Part shown: positions 6,487 through 8,197 of the stretch, piece by piece
Layout: each line of letters opens with the position of its first letter
How positions within the stretch are numbered: position 1 is the stretch's first letter
Assembly: GCA_003525045.1 (NCBI GenBank)
Contig: DQGF01000586.1
Location: 2,422 to 10,618 of the forward strand
DNA: 8,197 nt
From: Pseudomonas sp.
Lineage (GTDB): Bacteria; Pseudomonadota; Gammaproteobacteria; Pseudomonadales; Pseudomonadaceae
Reading direction: 5' to 3'
The notes under the pieces: generated by a model
The model's database searches: none
What the model saw: the letters and a program-made list of their open reading frames with translations, nothing else
Told to the model about the DNA's origin: nothing
Made by a program: the position numbers and the translations under genes

Positions 6487-8181
6487 ATGAGCGAAAGCTT
6501 TGCGGAACTCTTTGAAGAAAGCCTAAAAACCCTGAACCTTCAGGCAGGCTCCATCATCACCGGTGTTATCGTTGATATCGATTACCAAGCTCGCTGGGTA
6601 ACCGTTCACGCTGGCCTGAAGTCTGAAGCACTCATCCCGCTTGAGCAGTTCTACAACGATGCTGGCGAACTGACTATCAACGTCGGTGACGAAGTTCACG
6701 TTGCTCTGGACTCGGTTGAAGACGGCTTTGGTGAAACCAAGCTGTCCCGTGAAAAAGCCAAGCGCGCTGAATGCTGGATTGTTCTGGAAGCAGCCTTCGC
6801 AGCCGAAGAAGTGGTCAAGGGCGTTATCAACGGTAAGGTTAAAGGCGGCTTCACTGTCGACGTTAACGGCATCCGTGCGTTCCTGCCAGGTTCTCTGGTT
6901 GACGTCCGTCCTGTGCGCGACACCACGCACCTGGAAGGCAAAGAGCTGGAATTCAAGGTCATCAAACTCGACCAGAAACGCAACAACGTTGTCGTTTCCC
7001 GTCGTAGCGTCCTCGAAGCCGAGAACTCCGCCGAGCGTGAAGCTCTGCTGGAATCCCTGCAGGAAGGCCAACAAGTCAAAGGTATCGTCAAGAACCTCAC
7101 CGATTACGGCGCATTCGTCGATCTGGGTGGCGTCGATGGCCTGCTGCACATTACCGACATGGCTTGGAAACGTATCAAGCATCCTTCCGAAATCGTCAAC
7201 GTTGGCGACGAGATCGATGTCAAGGTTCTGAAGTACGATCGCGAACGCAATCGTGTTTCCCTGGGCCTCAAGCAACTGGGCGAAGATCCATGGGTTGCTA
7301 TCAAAGCCCGTTACCCAGAAAGCACTCGCGTTACCGCTCGTGTAACCAACCTGACCGACTACGGCTGCTTCGCTGAGCTGGAAGAAGGCGTTGAAGGCCT
7401 GGTACACGTTTCCGAAATGGACTGGACCAACAAGAACATCCACCCTTCGAAAGTCGTACAAGTCGGCGACGAAGTGGAAGTCATGGTTCTGGACATCGAC
7501 GAAGAGCGTCGTCGTATCTCCCTCGGCATCAAGCAGTGCAAATCTAACCCATGGGAAGATTTCTCTGGCCAGTTCAACAAGGGCGATAAAATCTCCGGCA
7601 CCATCAAGTCGATCACCGATTTCGGTATCTTCATTGGTCTGGACGGCGGCATCGACGGTCTGGTTCACCTGTCCGACATCTCCTGGAACGAAGTGGGCGA
7701 AGAAGCCGTTCGCCGCTTCAAGAAGGGCGACGAGCTGGACACCGTTATCCTGTCGGTTGACCCAGAGCGCGAGCGCATCTCCCTGGGTATCAAGCAACTG
7801 GAAAGCGATCCGTTCTCCGAGTACGTTCAAGAGAACGACAAAGGCGCAATCGTTAAAGGCATCGTGAAAGAAGTTGACGCTAAAGGCGCCATCATCACTC
7901 TGGCCGACGATATCGAAGCGACTCTGAAAGCCTCCGAAATCAGCCGTGACCGCGTTGAAGACGCGCGCAACGTTCTGAAAGAAGGCCAGGAAGTAGAAGC
8001 CAAGATCATCAGCGTTGACCGCAAGAGCCGCGTAATCCAGCTCTCCATCAAGTCGAAAGACGTTGAAGAAGAGAAAGAAGCAATCCAAAGCCTGCGCGAC
8101 AAGCCAGCTTCGGACACTGCTGCTCCTGGTCCTACCACTCTGGGCGACCTGTTGCGTGCACAAATGGAAAAACAGAACTAA
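6487..8181 (+). CDS. rpsA: 30S ribosomal protein S1
   Basis: Binds mRNA on the small ribosomal subunit and helps initiate on structured or weak leaders; also bound to the ribosome through its N-terminal part. The 564 residues contain six S1 (OB-fold) repeats at about 20-87, 105-171, 192-260, 277-347, 364-434 and 451-520. Repeats 3-5 carry the clearest signatures, such as [10 protein letters not shown] (204-213), [10 protein letters not shown] (289-298) and [10 protein letters not shown] (376-385), followed by GLLHITD, GLVHVSE or GLVHLSD and by an SLG(I/L)KQ end. Repeats 1 and 2 are divergent, as expected for the S2/ribosome-binding half. A charged segment (522-532) and the tail [10 protein letters not shown] (551-560) end the protein. 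AGGA at 6477-6480 is the ribosome site. Codon choice is shifted towards GTT, CGT, GGT and GAA compared with upstream genes, consistent with very high expression rather than transfer. ihfB is a common downstream neighbour but is not in view. Confidence 0.98.
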   Translation: MSESFAELFEESLKTLNLQAGSIITGVIVDIDYQARWVTVHAGLKSEALIPLEQFYNDAGELTINVGDEVHVALDSVEDGFGETKLSREKAKRAECWIVLEAAFAAEEVVKGVINGKVKGGFTVDVNGIRAFLPGSLVDVRPVRDTTHLEGKELEFKVIKLDQKRNNVVVSRRSVLEAENSAEREALLESLQEGQQVKGIVKNLTDYGAFVDLGGVDGLLHITDMAWKRIKHPSEIVNVGDEIDVKVLKYDRERNRVSLGLKQLGEDPWVAIKARYPESTRVTARVTNLTDYGCFAELEEGVEGLVHVSEMDWTNKNIHPSKVVQVGDEVEVMVLDIDEERRRISLGIKQCKSNPWEDFSGQFNKGDKISGTIKSITDFGIFIGLDGGIDGLVHLSDISWNEVGEEAVRRFKKGDELDTVILSVDPERERISLGIKQLESDPFSEYVQENDKGAIVKGIVKEVDAKGAIITLADDIEATLKASEISRDRVEDARNVLKEGQEVEAKIISVDRKSRVIQLSIKSKDVEEEKEAIQSLRDKPASDTAAPGPTTLGDLLRAQMEKQN

Positions 8182-8197
8182 GTTCTGTCAGACCATA

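Noticed and set aside
6523..8163. A 546-codon open frame on the minus strand opposite rpsA
   Set aside because: It mirrors rpsA in the complementary frame, as expected for a highly biased gene with few codons giving antisense stops. Its translation has no recognisable motif and there is no ribosome site of note.
8182..8197. A terminator or new gene after rpsA
   Set aside because: Only 16 bases remain after the stop and they show no hairpin or start signal; too little sequence to judge.

Overview
The window reads as a chromosomal segment of a Pseudomonas species, most likely from the P. fluorescens group. Three things point there: the gene order serC-pheA-hisC-(tyrA-aroA fusion)-cmk-rpsA, which is the known Pseudomonas 'aromatic supraoperon'; GC-rich codon use; and a REP-type inverted repeat at the left edge of the sort common in fluorescent pseudomonads. 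All genes are on the + strand and there is no sign of foreign DNA, insertion sequences, CRISPR, tRNA or rRNA.

Layout: 1-83 is a paired REP element (REPIN), cut by the window edge. Positions 84-141 are a short serC leader with a weak promoter candidate. Then follow serC (142-1227), pheA (1227-2321), hisC2 (2332-3444), a fused tyrA-aroA gene (3437-5680) and cmk (5677-6366). These five are packed with overlaps of 1, 8 and 4 bases and one 10-base gap, which implies one polycistronic message with translational coupling. A 120-base intergenic leader (6367-6486) carries a 10-bp inverted repeat and a compact GC hairpin whose loop is complementary to the rpsA Shine-Dalgarno. rpsA (6487-8181) completes the window, and only 16 bases lie beyond its stop.

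How the genes work together: SerC makes phosphoserine and also serves PLP synthesis. The AroA half of the fusion makes EPSP, the step before chorismate. PheA turns chorismate into prephenate and then phenylpyruvate, the TyrA half takes prephenate towards tyrosine, and HisC2 supplies the PLP-dependent transamination. Cmk recycles (d)CMP and rpsA encodes ribosomal protein S1, so amino-acid supply is physically linked to nucleotide and translation functions.

This is mainly a conserved housekeeping region and I do not see a new biological system. The points most worth a second look are the possible pseudoknot over the rpsA ribosome binding site, the fused bifunctional TyrA-AroA with class II EPSP synthase motifs but Gly at the glyphosate-determining position, and two start-codon choices (serC and tyrA-aroA).
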